Below, one piece after another: positions 30,143-37,799 of a stretch of 64,000 bases of DNA. Positions within the stretch are counted from its first letter, which is position 1; each line of letters starts with the position of its first letter. Below the pieces are notes generated by a model. It made no database searches, was not told the DNA's origin, and was given only the letters and a program-made list of their open reading frames with translations. The stretch spans positions 478,058-542,057 of the forward strand of contig NZ_HE611051.1 of NCBI RefSeq assembly GCF_000285575.1, in the 5' to 3' direction. Origin of the DNA: Clostridium senegalense JC122 (GTDB lineage Bacteria; Bacillota; Clostridia; Clostridiales; Clostridiaceae). Both the position numbers and the translations under genes were made by a program.

Positions 30143-30868
30143 TTAAACTTTTGCTATATATTCATATGGAAGTGATACTATTTTTCCTGGAGTATCTATT
30201 TCAATTAACTTTCTTAAAGTATCTTTTAATATATTTATCTGCATTTCTCTGTTATTTGGTTCACCAGCATTAGCTCCCATTGGAACAAGTGGTGCTACAG
30301 CCCTTGGTGTACCAGTTTGTCTTACAACTGGTGGTAATGCAGCTATACAAATCGTAGGAATCCCTGATTCCTCTATCGCTCTCTGTACTAATACAGCTGA
30401 ACGATGACAAGTTCCTCATCCTGCTGTTAATACTACAGCATCTACCCCTTCTTCTTTTAAGATTTTAGCTATTGCTGGTCCTGTTTCATGAGTAAATTTT
30501 TCTTGGTTTCCACCACCACCCATAAAACCTATATGCGTTGGGGCTATTTCTTTTATAAATCCTTCTTCTTTTAACTCCCTTAATCTGTCTATTGGAAACA
30601 TACAATTTATATCTTTATTTACATCTCCATTATCATATCCACCATGAGACACCATTAAATCTTCTGTTTTAACATCTCCTGGTACTAATCTATAAGTAAA
30701 ATCTCCTGCTAGATTGAATCTTTTATCACTTTTCAAATGAACTCCAGCAGCAGTTGCAAAAGCTATCTTCATATCTTTTAATTCTTTTGTAACTGGTGTC
30801 CATACTGGTGTTGGTGTTATTGGCACAAATATTTCTGATTGTAAATTATTCACAACAGTACTAACCAT
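30143..30868 (-). CDS. prdB: D-proline reductase selenoprotein subunit PrdB
   Basis: Selenocysteine subunit of D-proline reductase, which splits the ring of D-proline to 5-aminovalerate together with pyruvoyl-containing PrdA. An in-frame TGA (30416-30418) interrupts the apparent ORF at GGA-TGA-GGA-ACT-TGT; reading it as Sec gives LTAGUGTCHRSAVLVQRAIEE and a 241-residue protein ending SLPYEYIAKV, with the catalytic pair in a U-x-x-C motif. The upstream ATG at 30880 is adjacent to its purine tract with no spacing; the ATG at 30868 begins MVSTVVNNLQSEIFVPITPTPVWTPV, as in known PrdB, and places Sec at residue 151, close to the reported position in C. sticklandii. Overlaps the preceding small gene by 8 bases. 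Confidence 0.93.
30383..30396 (-). promoter_or_regulatory. candidate bacterial SECIS stem-loop in prdB
   Basis: Within the coding region, 20 bases after the Sec TGA, CTGTA-TTAG-TACAG forms a short stem with a 4-base loop at the distance expected of bacterial SECIS apical loops. It should recruit SelB; structure not computed. Confidence 0.5.
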
Positions 30869-31121
30869 TTTGTGTTCCATCCTTTCTTTCTCTCTTCATT
30901 AAATTGCTTACATATTTATCATTTGGTTCTTCTTTTAAAACTTCTGGAAAACTCATTTTAAATCCTACTTCTTGGCCTAATTTTAGAGGATAATCAGTTA
31001 TAAGCATTCTCATTGGTATTTTCATATATCCAAGCCTACCTTTTAAATCCATTGCAACACATCCATCATGTATTTCAACTATTATGCCTTGCATTTCTAT
31101 AATCTTATCATCATACTTCAT
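30861..31121 (-). CDS. small conserved protein of the prd operon
   Basis: 86-residue protein between prdA and prdB, starting MKYDDKIIEMQGIIVEIHDGCVAMDLKGRLGYMKIPMRMLI. It looks like a small beta-barrel-type fold (alternating hydrophobic strands), and I recall small conserved proteins at this place in clostridial prd operons (the 'CBO2463/CBO2479' type), but I am not certain of the family. A further ATG at 31139 lies ahead, yet AGAGGAGTGCAA sits before the ATG at 31121, which I chose. Its last codons overlap the prdB start region. Function unknown; conserved position suggests a role in assembly or maturation of the reductase. Confidence 0.7.
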   Translation of the reverse strand: MKYDDKIIEMQGIIVEIHDGCVAMDLKGRLGYMKIPMRMLITDYPLKLGQEVGFKMSFPEVLKEEPNDKYVSNLMKRERKDGTQNG

Positions 31122-31224
31122 TTGCACTCCTCTTTTCATAAGGCATATGAAAAGAAATAAGAAACCAAAGATTCAAAGCATATTTGGTCTATTATTTATT
31201 TGATTATGCCTAAATAGAATTTAA

Positions 31225-33336
31225 TTACTTTGTTGAATATTTTTCTAATCTTTTTTGACTCATAGGAATAGCTGTTTCATTTTCTACTCTAACTATATTT
31301 TTGTTATATGTTTTTTCTATTTCTTCCAAATTATTTTCTTTTACATTTGAATTCCATTTTCTTTCAGCTGCTTTTACATCTTTACCCGCCATAGCTGATT
31401 TAACCATTTCTAATGCCCTTATTGCATCTTCTTTACATAAAGTATTGCATCCTAGAACTTCATTTTCAATTCCTGCTTCTGATTTATTATTATCTACCAT
31501 ATACTTCATGTATTTGTTTCCAACAACTAATGCTCCTTGAACTGCGCAGAATGACATTCCCACACATGGAACATCTCTCATTCCAATTTGTTCAATATGA
31601 GAAGCAAAATCTATATGATTATTTCCAAATCCTTCCGTTGTAACTATAGCACCATCAACATCCATAGCTTCAACCATCATTCCAAGTCTTTCTGAAACAT
31701 AGAATTTTTCAGCATTTATTTGTGGCGACCCTACAAATATAACTCCTGCTAAATCTATGTTTTCATCATTCATAGCTTCAATTACTAATGGTTCTCTCCA
31801 ATAATGTCTTGAACATTCTTTAGATGCAGGCCCTATACAAGTTAAAGCATGTATACCCCCATCTAAAACTTCAAGTGGTGATAGCATAACTGGTACATTA
31901 CCAAGGTCAACATTAGGTTTTCCCCCTAAAACACCTACTGGCTCTTGAGGTAGTATTAAGTTATCATGCATAGCACCTTGTCCCATTATTTCTTTAACTA
32001 AAATAACTTTTTTCTTTCCCGGTCTTCTATATTGAACTAATTCTTCTGTTGAAACAACTAAACTTTCATCTAATTCTTTAAGCGCAGTTCTTATTTCCTG
32101 TGTTATAAAATCCGTTGCTTTATGAGCAGCTAATGGACCTGGTCTTTCCATGTTTGTACCTCTCGCTATAACAACCTCTGATTTTATAAATATATCTCCT
32201 TTATCTGGAGCACCTGGTCTATTCCACATAATATTTTCATCTAATATACCTTCTGATGATCCAAATTCCCCAATTTGAACTCCATCCTCATCAGTTCCAG
32301 TAACCATAACTATTACACCATCAAGTACTCTAGTTACACCTGTACCTACTTTAGAATCACCTTCTTTAGTAGCTATTGGTTGAACATCCATTATAGTTTC
32401 AGAGTACGTATGATATTTTTCAGGTGTTATTATATCTATTTTTATAGATTTTACTAACTCACTTTCATTTTGAGCTTGATTACAAATATCTTCTCTTATG
32501 TATAATGTTGTTCCTTCTATTTTTGTTTCTTGTCCGAACTCAACTTTTTCTATTTTAAAATGTTTTTTAGTTAAATTTCTAACTTTTTTAGGCTCTAAAA
32601 CAATTTCCTTTTTAGAAGTTTCTTCTTTTTTTAATGATTTATTCTCAACAGCTCCAGAAACTTTTTTTATTAAATTTTCTTTTTTATCTTCAACTGTCAT
32701 AGGAAATGAATTTAAAGGTACTTCTATATCTATTCCTTTTCCCTCTTCAATTTTAATTTTTAAAATCCCACCATTTATACAAGATGTTATTCCCTGATTT
32801 TCTTTTACAACTTCTTTATATCCTTCTAACAATTCTGCTGTTATAGGAGTTAATGCTACAGTATCTACAGATAATACTTTTCCTAAAACTTCTTTTACTG
32901 TTAAAACTCTCTCGCCTAAATTAACAAGTAGTGAATCCTCTAATTCTTCAAAATACATAGGATTTTCTAAATCACTTTCATTTATAATTTCACCACATTT
33001 TTTATTTATCTTTAAAACAGCTTTTGAATCTTCATCTATTTTAAATTCTTCTTTTTTAGTCTTATCATTATTACCTTCTAATTCTTTAACACCTTCTAAT
33101 ACATCTTTAGTTAATGGTGTTAATGAATCTATTGTTTTTAAAAGTTTTGCACCAATAACTTCTCCAACTTTTAAACAATCACTTGGAATGTTTAAAAGTC
33201 CTGAGTCAACCATGTCTGGGAATATATCTGGATCTTCTAAATTATCTGCTGAAATTATAGTTCCAGCTTCTGTTCTACAACAAACTACAGCAACTTCATT
33301 TTTTAAAGCTTCTGCATGCTCTTTAGTCATTGACAT
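31225..33336 (-). CDS. prdA: D-proline reductase proprotein PrdA
   Basis: Proprotein of D-proline reductase. It is cleaved before a cysteine that becomes an N-terminal pyruvoyl group, giving the 45- and 23-kDa-class subunits. 703 residues; the cleavage cysteine should be C500 in GGIHALTCIGPASKECSR, leaving 203 residues after it as in the known enzyme (about 630 residues in C. sticklandii, from memory, so this one is longer at the N-terminal side). Residues about 20-80 and 110-172 are two copies of one motif (T/C.AGTIIS..NLEDP..F.D..DS.L....L.V.EV.G..L...D.LTP.T...LEG). Start after TAGGAGGAATTTATT, 12 bases behind prdC. Confidence 0.93.
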   Translation of the reverse strand: MSMTKEHAEALKNEVAVVCCRTEAGTIISADNLEDPDIFPDMVDSGLLNIPSDCLKVGEVIGAKLLKTIDSLTPLTKDVLEGVKELEGNNDKTKKEEFKIDEDSKAVLKINKKCGEIINESDLENPMYFEELEDSLLVNLGERVLTVKEVLGKVLSVDTVALTPITAELLEGYKEVVKENQGITSCINGGILKIKIEEGKGIDIEVPLNSFPMTVEDKKENLIKKVSGAVENKSLKKEETSKKEIVLEPKKVRNLTKKHFKIEKVEFGQETKIEGTTLYIREDICNQAQNESELVKSIKIDIITPEKYHTYSETIMDVQPIATKEGDSKVGTGVTRVLDGVIVMVTGTDEDGVQIGEFGSSEGILDENIMWNRPGAPDKGDIFIKSEVVIARGTNMERPGPLAAHKATDFITQEIRTALKELDESLVVSTEELVQYRRPGKKKVILVKEIMGQGAMHDNLILPQEPVGVLGGKPNVDLGNVPVMLSPLEVLDGGIHALTCIGPASKECSRHYWREPLVIEAMNDENIDLAGVIFVGSPQINAEKFYVSERLGMMVEAMDVDGAIVTTEGFGNNHIDFASHIEQIGMRDVPCVGMSFCAVQGALVVGNKYMKYMVDNNKSEAGIENEVLGCNTLCKEDAIRALEMVKSAMAGKDVKAAERKWNSNVKENNLEEIEKTYNKNIVRVENETAIPMSQKRLEKYSTK

Positions 33337-33348
33337 AATAAATTCCTC

Positions 33349-34647
33349 CTAGTCTATTTTTAATCTTCTAGTTAATTTATGATTAACTGTTCTAAATACA
33401 TGATCTGTATGATGATACACAGCTAATCCTAATTTAGGTGCTGAATTCATAACGGTATTAGAACAATCACTACAATTGGCTATTATTATTCTTTCTGCTC
33501 CGTCTTTTTTAAATTTCATTACAACAGCTGCTTGACCTGGGCAATCTCCTGGTGTTTTGCATTTGTTGGCACCTTTTATCTTTACTATATTTTTGCAATC
33601 CATTACAGAAACCACATTAGCCTTCATCTTACCTGCAATATCTCTAAGTCTCTCTTCATTAGCTCCACAAGCACATACTAATAAACCTACATTACCTTTA
33701 TACTCTGGAAACGTCATAGTAACTATTGCTCCACCTGAAGTTTTTGTTACAATTGAATTATTAAGATCTCCTGCTTTTCCTGTATACGGTCCACCTATAA
33801 CTATTTCTCCATATTCTCCATCAATGCCACCACATTCATCTATTAAAGAACTTATTTTTGTTCCTATTGGCACTTGTAAAAATACTTTTTCTTCTAAATC
33901 TTTTAATTTTCCTGCAACTGTAATATCTTTATCTATAACAGGTTTTCTATCTTCCACTGCTCTTTTTATATTTACAAGTGTTTCAGCATTTAAAACCACA
34001 ACATCAGCCTCCACTGGAAGTTGTGTAGGCTCTAGCCAAACACCTAATACTTCATGTATTAACGCTCTTTCTTCTCCTGCTGGATATATATCCTTAAGCT
34101 CTTTAACTTCTATATTTTCTTCATTTTCTATTGCTTTTTTTATTTCTTCAATAGCCTTTTCATTTTTACCTTTGATTCCTATATAAGCTTTTGGTGCTTT
34201 TGTAACTTCCATAGCATATTTAATACCTTTAATAACATCCATTGGATTTTCTTGTAAAACTTTTATATTATGCTTTAATAATGGTTCACATTCAACACAG
34301 TTAGCTATTATACAGCCATCTGGAATTTCAACATTTAATTTCACATGAGTGGGAAAACCAGCTCCACCTGCACCAACAATTCCAGCTTCAAAAATATATT
34401 CTTTAACTGTAGTACACTCCTTTATCGGTACATAGTCATTAGTTTGACTATCATTTTTCAATATTTTTATTTCATTTTCAGTGATTTCTTTTACTTCACC
34501 TGAAATACTAGCATGTATCTTAGCACCTAGTCCCTTATTAGGTTCTCCTATGCACTGACCTCTTTTTACTTTTTCTCCAACCTTAACTATTGGCTCACAA
34601 CTAGCACCTATATGCATTTTTAATGGTATTCTAACTATATTGTCCAT
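33349..34647 (-). CDS. prdC: PrdC, RnfC-like electron-transfer protein of proline reductase
   Basis: 432-residue protein related to RnfC/NqrA, thought to pass electrons (from NADH, directly or via the Rnf complex) to proline reductase. Motifs: N-terminal biotinyl-lipoyl-like MHIGASCEPIVKVGEKVKRGQCIGEP, then GAGGAGFPTHVKL and ANCVECEPLLKHNI, and cysteine-rich C-terminal stretches VCACGANEERL, CKTPGDCPGQA and NCSDCSNTVM that may bind clusters or do thiol exchange. No in-frame TGA, although I recall that PrdC of some species is a selenoprotein. First gene of the structural operon, 70 bases after a sigma-54 promoter; start follows GTGTGAGGTAAAAAA. Confidence 0.9.
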   Translation of the reverse strand: MDNIVRIPLKMHIGASCEPIVKVGEKVKRGQCIGEPNKGLGAKIHASISGEVKEITENEIKILKNDSQTNDYVPIKECTTVKEYIFEAGIVGAGGAGFPTHVKLNVEIPDGCIIANCVECEPLLKHNIKVLQENPMDVIKGIKYAMEVTKAPKAYIGIKGKNEKAIEEIKKAIENEENIEVKELKDIYPAGEERALIHEVLGVWLEPTQLPVEADVVVLNAETLVNIKRAVEDRKPVIDKDITVAGKLKDLEEKVFLQVPIGTKISSLIDECGGIDGEYGEIVIGGPYTGKAGDLNNSIVTKTSGGAIVTMTFPEYKGNVGLLVCACGANEERLRDIAGKMKANVVSVMDCKNIVKIKGANKCKTPGDCPGQAAVVMKFKKDGAERIIIANCSDCSNTVMNSAPKLGLAVYHHTDHVFRTVNHKLTRRLKID

Positions 34648-34715
34648 TTTTTTACCTCACACATTTCAATATTTTTATGTAAACCTCGTCAATATATGTA
34701 GTCATAGTTATATTG

Positions 34716-34731
34716 AGCAATTTACATGCCA
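34716..34731 (-). promoter_or_regulatory. sigma-54 (RpoN) promoter of the prd operon
   Basis: Minus-strand TGGCAT-GTAAA-TTGCT, matching TGGCAC-N5-TTGCA with both GG and GC invariant dinucleotides at the right spacing, about 70 bases before prdC. Expected because PrdR is a sigma-54-dependent activator. Confidence 0.85.
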
Positions 34732-34770
34732 ACTTTTATATTATTTGTAAAATTAATAACAAACACCATT

Positions 34771-34814
34771 AAAATAGCCACTATGAATAAACTAATATTC
34801 ATAGTAGCTATTTT
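34771..34814 (-). terminator. hairpin after prdR
   Basis: Eighteen-base stem with one mismatch (arms 34771-34788 and 34797-34814, AAAATAGC...ACTATGAAT), short T tract from the arm itself. It would end the prdR transcript ahead of the sigma-54 promoter. Confidence 0.65.
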
Positions 34815-34830
34815 GTTCTTATTTTAAATA

Positions 34831-34946
34831 TGACATTTTTTTGACAGTTAAAGTTACAATTTTGTTATTTTCTTATAAAGACTCATTGATTTGTCTTTAT
34901 TTGTTAAATATGACTTATTTCTGACACATGTGTCATTTTTTTGACA
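34831..34946. promoter_or_regulatory. putative PrdR upstream activator sites
   Basis: TGACA at 34831 and again at 34842, TGACT at 34911 and TGACA at 34922 (both pairs exactly 11 bases apart, one helical turn), TGACA at 34942, and a perfect 14-base palindrome TGACACATGTGTCA at 34922-34935. They lie 100-230 bases upstream of the sigma-54 promoter, the usual place for bacterial enhancer-binding proteins. Confidence 0.65.
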
Positions 34947-34994
34947 CTAATGCTATAATTAATAAAATGATATATTTTTGTAAATAATATTTTT

Positions 34995-36770
34995 TTAATC
35001 TATTTGATTTAATTTATAATATAAAGTACTTCTTTTTATTTTAAGCATTTCTGCTGCTTTTACTTTATTCCCATTACATATATTCATAACTTCTTTTATT
35101 AAATTACTTTCCAATTGCTTTACTCTCTTTTCCAAATCATACTTATCAATTATCATATTATTTAGTCCCATTATTTGTGATTTATTATACTCTAAAATAT
35201 AGTTTGGTATATTTTTCGCACTAATTTTTTTATCAGTTGATAACACCACCATCCTTTGAACTACATTTTTTAACTCTCTTATATTTCCTTCCCATTTATA
35301 ACTAGATAAAATCTCATATATTTCTTCATCCACAGAAATAATATCTATTTTTTCTTTTTGAGATATTTTTTTAATGAATAAATCTATAAAGTTTTTTATA
35401 TCCCCTCTTCTTTCTCTTAACGGTGGAAGTTCTATTTGAACTATTGCTAATCTATAAAACAAATCACATCTAAAGGATTTTTCTTTTATAGCCTTATCTA
35501 AATCTTTGTTAGTAGCTGCTATTATCCTAGTGTTAGTATTAATAAATTTTTCACTTCCTAATCTATTTACAACACCATCTTGTAAAACTCTTAATAATTT
35601 ACTTTGCATGCCTATAGGCATGTCCCCTATTTCATCCAAAAACAATGTACCATTATTTGCAAATTCAAACATACCCATTTTTCCTTTTTTAGTTGCTCCT
35701 GTAAAAGCACCTTCTACATATCCAAAAAGCTCACTTTCCAATAGATTTTCTGGTATGGCACTACAATTTACTGCTACAAATTGGCCATTTCTGCCACTTG
35801 CTTCATGTATTGACCTTGCAAAAACTTCTTTTCCAGTACCACTTTCTCCTGTAATCAACACTGAAGCTGATGTCGGAGCTACTTTTTGAGCTAAAGAAAT
35901 TGCTTCTATTATTTTTTTACTTTTCCCTATTATATTTAAAAATGTATAATTATTAGAAAATTCTTTACTATATGCTTTGCTTAAGGCTTCTACTTGTGCA
36001 TTTGCATTTTCTAATTTTTCAGATAAATACACAACTTCTGTAATATCTCGGTCTGTAGAAACTACCGCTATCATATCATTCTTTTGATTAAATATAGGTA
36101 TTACGCTCAATATAACTGATTTTCCAGTCATTGGCTCATGATAGATGTTTTCCAATGGCTTTCCTTCCTTCAAAACTTTAGGTATTATTGGATTGTTAAA
36201 ATGTTTTTTCACATTTTCACCAACAATATCACAAGCTTTTAACTTATATAATTTTTCTGCACTTTTATTCCAATATATTACCTTTCCATCCACATCACAA
36301 ATACAGATGGCTTCATGTATATTATTAAGTATATTGTTTTGCAAACTAAACATTTCATCGATCTTTATATAAAAACTATCTCTTAAGTTATTACTAGTAA
36401 GAACCCCTATAACCTTTCCTTGTTTAACAACTGGAACTCTACCAATATTTTTTTTAATCATCATATCTCTAACATCTCTTGCAAATTCCTGTGGAGAAAC
36501 TGTAAAAACATTTCTAGTTCCATGATTTATGATTGAATCTTCAAAAATATTAACTTCAGGATATTTTGAATTAACATTTTCAACTTTAGCTAAATCATTT
36601 CTTGTAAAAATCCCCTCCAACCTATCTAATTCATTTATAATTATTACTTCATCTAGATTATTTTTAATCATTGCTTCCGTTGCATATTTCACAGTATCAT
36701 GACTAAAAACCTTCACAAAATTTTTATTCATAATATCTTCCGCTTTGTATATTAATTCTTCTAAGTTCAT
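34995..36770 (-). CDS. prdR: sigma-54-dependent transcriptional activator PrdR
   Basis: Proline-responsive activator of the prd genes, 591 residues. Order: two CBS domains (about 1-140), PAS domain (about 145-255, ICDVDGKVIYWNKSAEKLY), AAA+ domain with Walker A GESGTGKE, the sigma-54 contact loop GAFTGA, Walker B GTLFLDEIGDM and R-fingers (about 270-505), and a C-terminal Fis-type helix-turn-helix (KVKAAEMLKIKRSTLYYKL). CBS and PAS domains suggest sensing of a nucleotide or small ligand besides proline; this is inference. Start after AAGGAAGATTTT. Transcribed in the same direction as prdC, separated by the control region with its likely binding sites. A palindrome (36870-36889) lies 100 bases upstream. 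Confidence 0.92.
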   Translation of the reverse strand: MNLEELIYKAEDIMNKNFVKVFSHDTVKYATEAMIKNNLDEVIIINELDRLEGIFTRNDLAKVENVNSKYPEVNIFEDSIINHGTRNVFTVSPQEFARDVRDMMIKKNIGRVPVVKQGKVIGVLTSNNLRDSFYIKIDEMFSLQNNILNNIHEAICICDVDGKVIYWNKSAEKLYKLKACDIVGENVKKHFNNPIIPKVLKEGKPLENIYHEPMTGKSVILSVIPIFNQKNDMIAVVSTDRDITEVVYLSEKLENANAQVEALSKAYSKEFSNNYTFLNIIGKSKKIIEAISLAQKVAPTSASVLITGESGTGKEVFARSIHEASGRNGQFVAVNCSAIPENLLESELFGYVEGAFTGATKKGKMGMFEFANNGTLFLDEIGDMPIGMQSKLLRVLQDGVVNRLGSEKFINTNTRIIAATNKDLDKAIKEKSFRCDLFYRLAIVQIELPPLRERRGDIKNFIDLFIKKISQKEKIDIISVDEEIYEILSSYKWEGNIRELKNVVQRMVVLSTDKKISAKNIPNYILEYNKSQIMGLNNMIIDKYDLEKRVKQLESNLIKEVMNICNGNKVKAAEMLKIKRSTLYYKLNQID

Positions 36771-36869
36771 AAAATCTTCCTTTTCATACCATTTTTATAT
36801 TGTTAATTTTTGTACATCTCATAAATTTTTATAATAGCTATTTTATTTGTTATATATAATTATATATAT

Positions 36870-36889
36870 TGTAGATAATGTTATCTACA
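36870..36889. promoter_or_regulatory. palindromic operator candidate upstream of prdR
   Basis: TGTAGATAATGTTATCTACA: perfect 9-base arms around TG, 100 bases before the prdR start codon, no T tract. Possible binding site of a repressor or of PrdR itself. Confidence 0.45.
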
Positions 36890-36910
36890 GTTTCATGATA
36901 TATTCAAATA

Positions 36911-36949
36911 AACTATAAGGTTCCAAATTAAATTTTAAGATTATTGAAT
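36911..36949 (-). repeat. dispersed intergenic repeat end, copy 4
   Basis: Reverse complement reads ...AATCTTAAAATTTAATTTGGAACCTTATAG, matching the conserved end block of the repeats at 1238, 44234 and 58540. Confidence 0.5.
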
Positions 36950-37107
36950 AAATTTAAATTGGAGCTTACTTCCTTATATGAGTAAAGCTAAACTACTTTA
37001 TTTCAATAAAATATCTTCTTTTGATTTATTACTTTTTAAACTATAATTTTGGAATTTTTAGGCTTAGCTTTACGCTTATGCTTGCTTATCTATAAAGTTT
37101 TAATTAA

Positions 37108-37156
37108 ATAAAAAATACTAAGAATATGTAAATACAATTGTATTCTATATTCTTAG
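37108..37156 (-). terminator. intrinsic terminator of the 100-residue protein gene
   Basis: Ten-base stem CTAAGAATAT/ATATTCTTAG (37119-37128 and 37147-37156), followed on the minus strand by TATTTTTTATTT. Confidence 0.7.
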
Positions 37157-37163
37157 CATACTA

Positions 37164-37466
37164 TTATTTACATTTTTTATTTATACCTTCAAATAAATAC
37201 TCTAGGTAGGTTGTATCTACACCTTTTTCTTTTAATTTTTCAATTCTACCTTTAGCTCCATCTAATGCTTCTCTACCATCAATATAATCCCTTGCTTTAA
37301 CACAATTACTTGCATATTCTATTAAATAATCAATTTTTAAAACCATATTAGCAAGATCCTCATCTCCATTATTTACTAACTTTAATAATAAATCGTATAC
37401 TTTTGGTGAAGTAGTATTTCTTACACTATTTAATAAATCATTATTTTTACTTGTTTTTTTAGGCAT
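37164..37466 (-). CDS. hypothetical helical protein
   Basis: 100-residue, highly charged, probably all-helical protein (MPKKTSKNNDLLNSVRNTTSPKVYDLLLKLVNNGDEDLANMVLK...). Not recognised. The frame is open to an ATG at 37511, but ACAAGGAGATTAAA stands immediately before the ATG at 37466, which decides the start. No signal peptide or membrane segment. Two cysteines only. Monocistronic with its own terminator, next to the tRNA gene. Confidence 0.7.
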   Translation of the reverse strand: MPKKTSKNNDLLNSVRNTTSPKVYDLLLKLVNNGDEDLANMVLKIDYLIEYASNCVKARDYIDGREALDGAKGRIEKLKEKGVDTTYLEYLFEGINKKCK

Positions 37467-37605
37467 TTTAATCTCCTTGTTTAAATTATTTTTTAATTTC
37501 ATATTTCTCATTTTCTATTATAACAAAAATAAGGTCATGTATACTTTTCGTTCTATACATAACCTTACTTGTGCTAATTAAATATTATAACTTTGAGATA
37601 TTTAA

Positions 37606-37680
37606 TGGTGACCCATAGGGGAATCGAACCCCTGTTACCACCGTGAGAGGGTGGTGTCTTAACCGCTTGACCAATGAGCC
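37606..37680 (-). tRNA. tRNA-Glu (anticodon CTC)
   Basis: 75-base tRNA on the minus strand with encoded CCA end. Acceptor stem GGCTCAT/ATGGGTC (two G-U pairs), D-arm TGGTCAAGCGGTTAAGA, anticodon stem CCACC/GGTGG around the loop CTCTCAC giving anticodon CTC, and T-arm AGGGGTTCGATTCCCCT. Reads GAG. Isolated, not part of a tRNA cluster. Confidence 0.95.
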
Positions 37681-37799
37681 TCAATACAAGTTTAATTATA
37701 TTCCTAATATTAAAAATCTTCAATATTTTTCTTTAAATTTTCTTATTTCTTATTTCTATAGTTATTTATTCTCTATTTAAATTGTAAATACTAAGATTT

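Larger units (their letters stand above)
34648..34994. other. control region between prdR and prdC
   Basis: 347 bp containing, in order of minus-strand transcription, PrdR-type activator repeats (34831-34946), a hairpin terminator (34771-34814) and a sigma-54 promoter (34716-34731). No ORF. Confidence 0.8.
36771..37163. other. intergenic region upstream of prdR
   Basis: About 390 bp. Holds a palindrome (36870-36889), a dispersed repeat copy (36911-36949), an inverted repeat AGTAAAGCTAA/TTAGCTTTAC (near 36980 and 37065) and the terminator of the next gene. No ORF. Confidence 0.5.

Noticed and set aside
30416..30880. PrdB as a truncated 154-residue protein ending at the TGA
   Set aside because: The sequence after the TGA continues in frame with the expected PrdB C-terminus; the TGA is read as selenocysteine.
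33557..34186. 209-codon ORF opposite prdC
   Set aside because: Antisense shadow; no start signal, and the sense gene is a clear PrdC.
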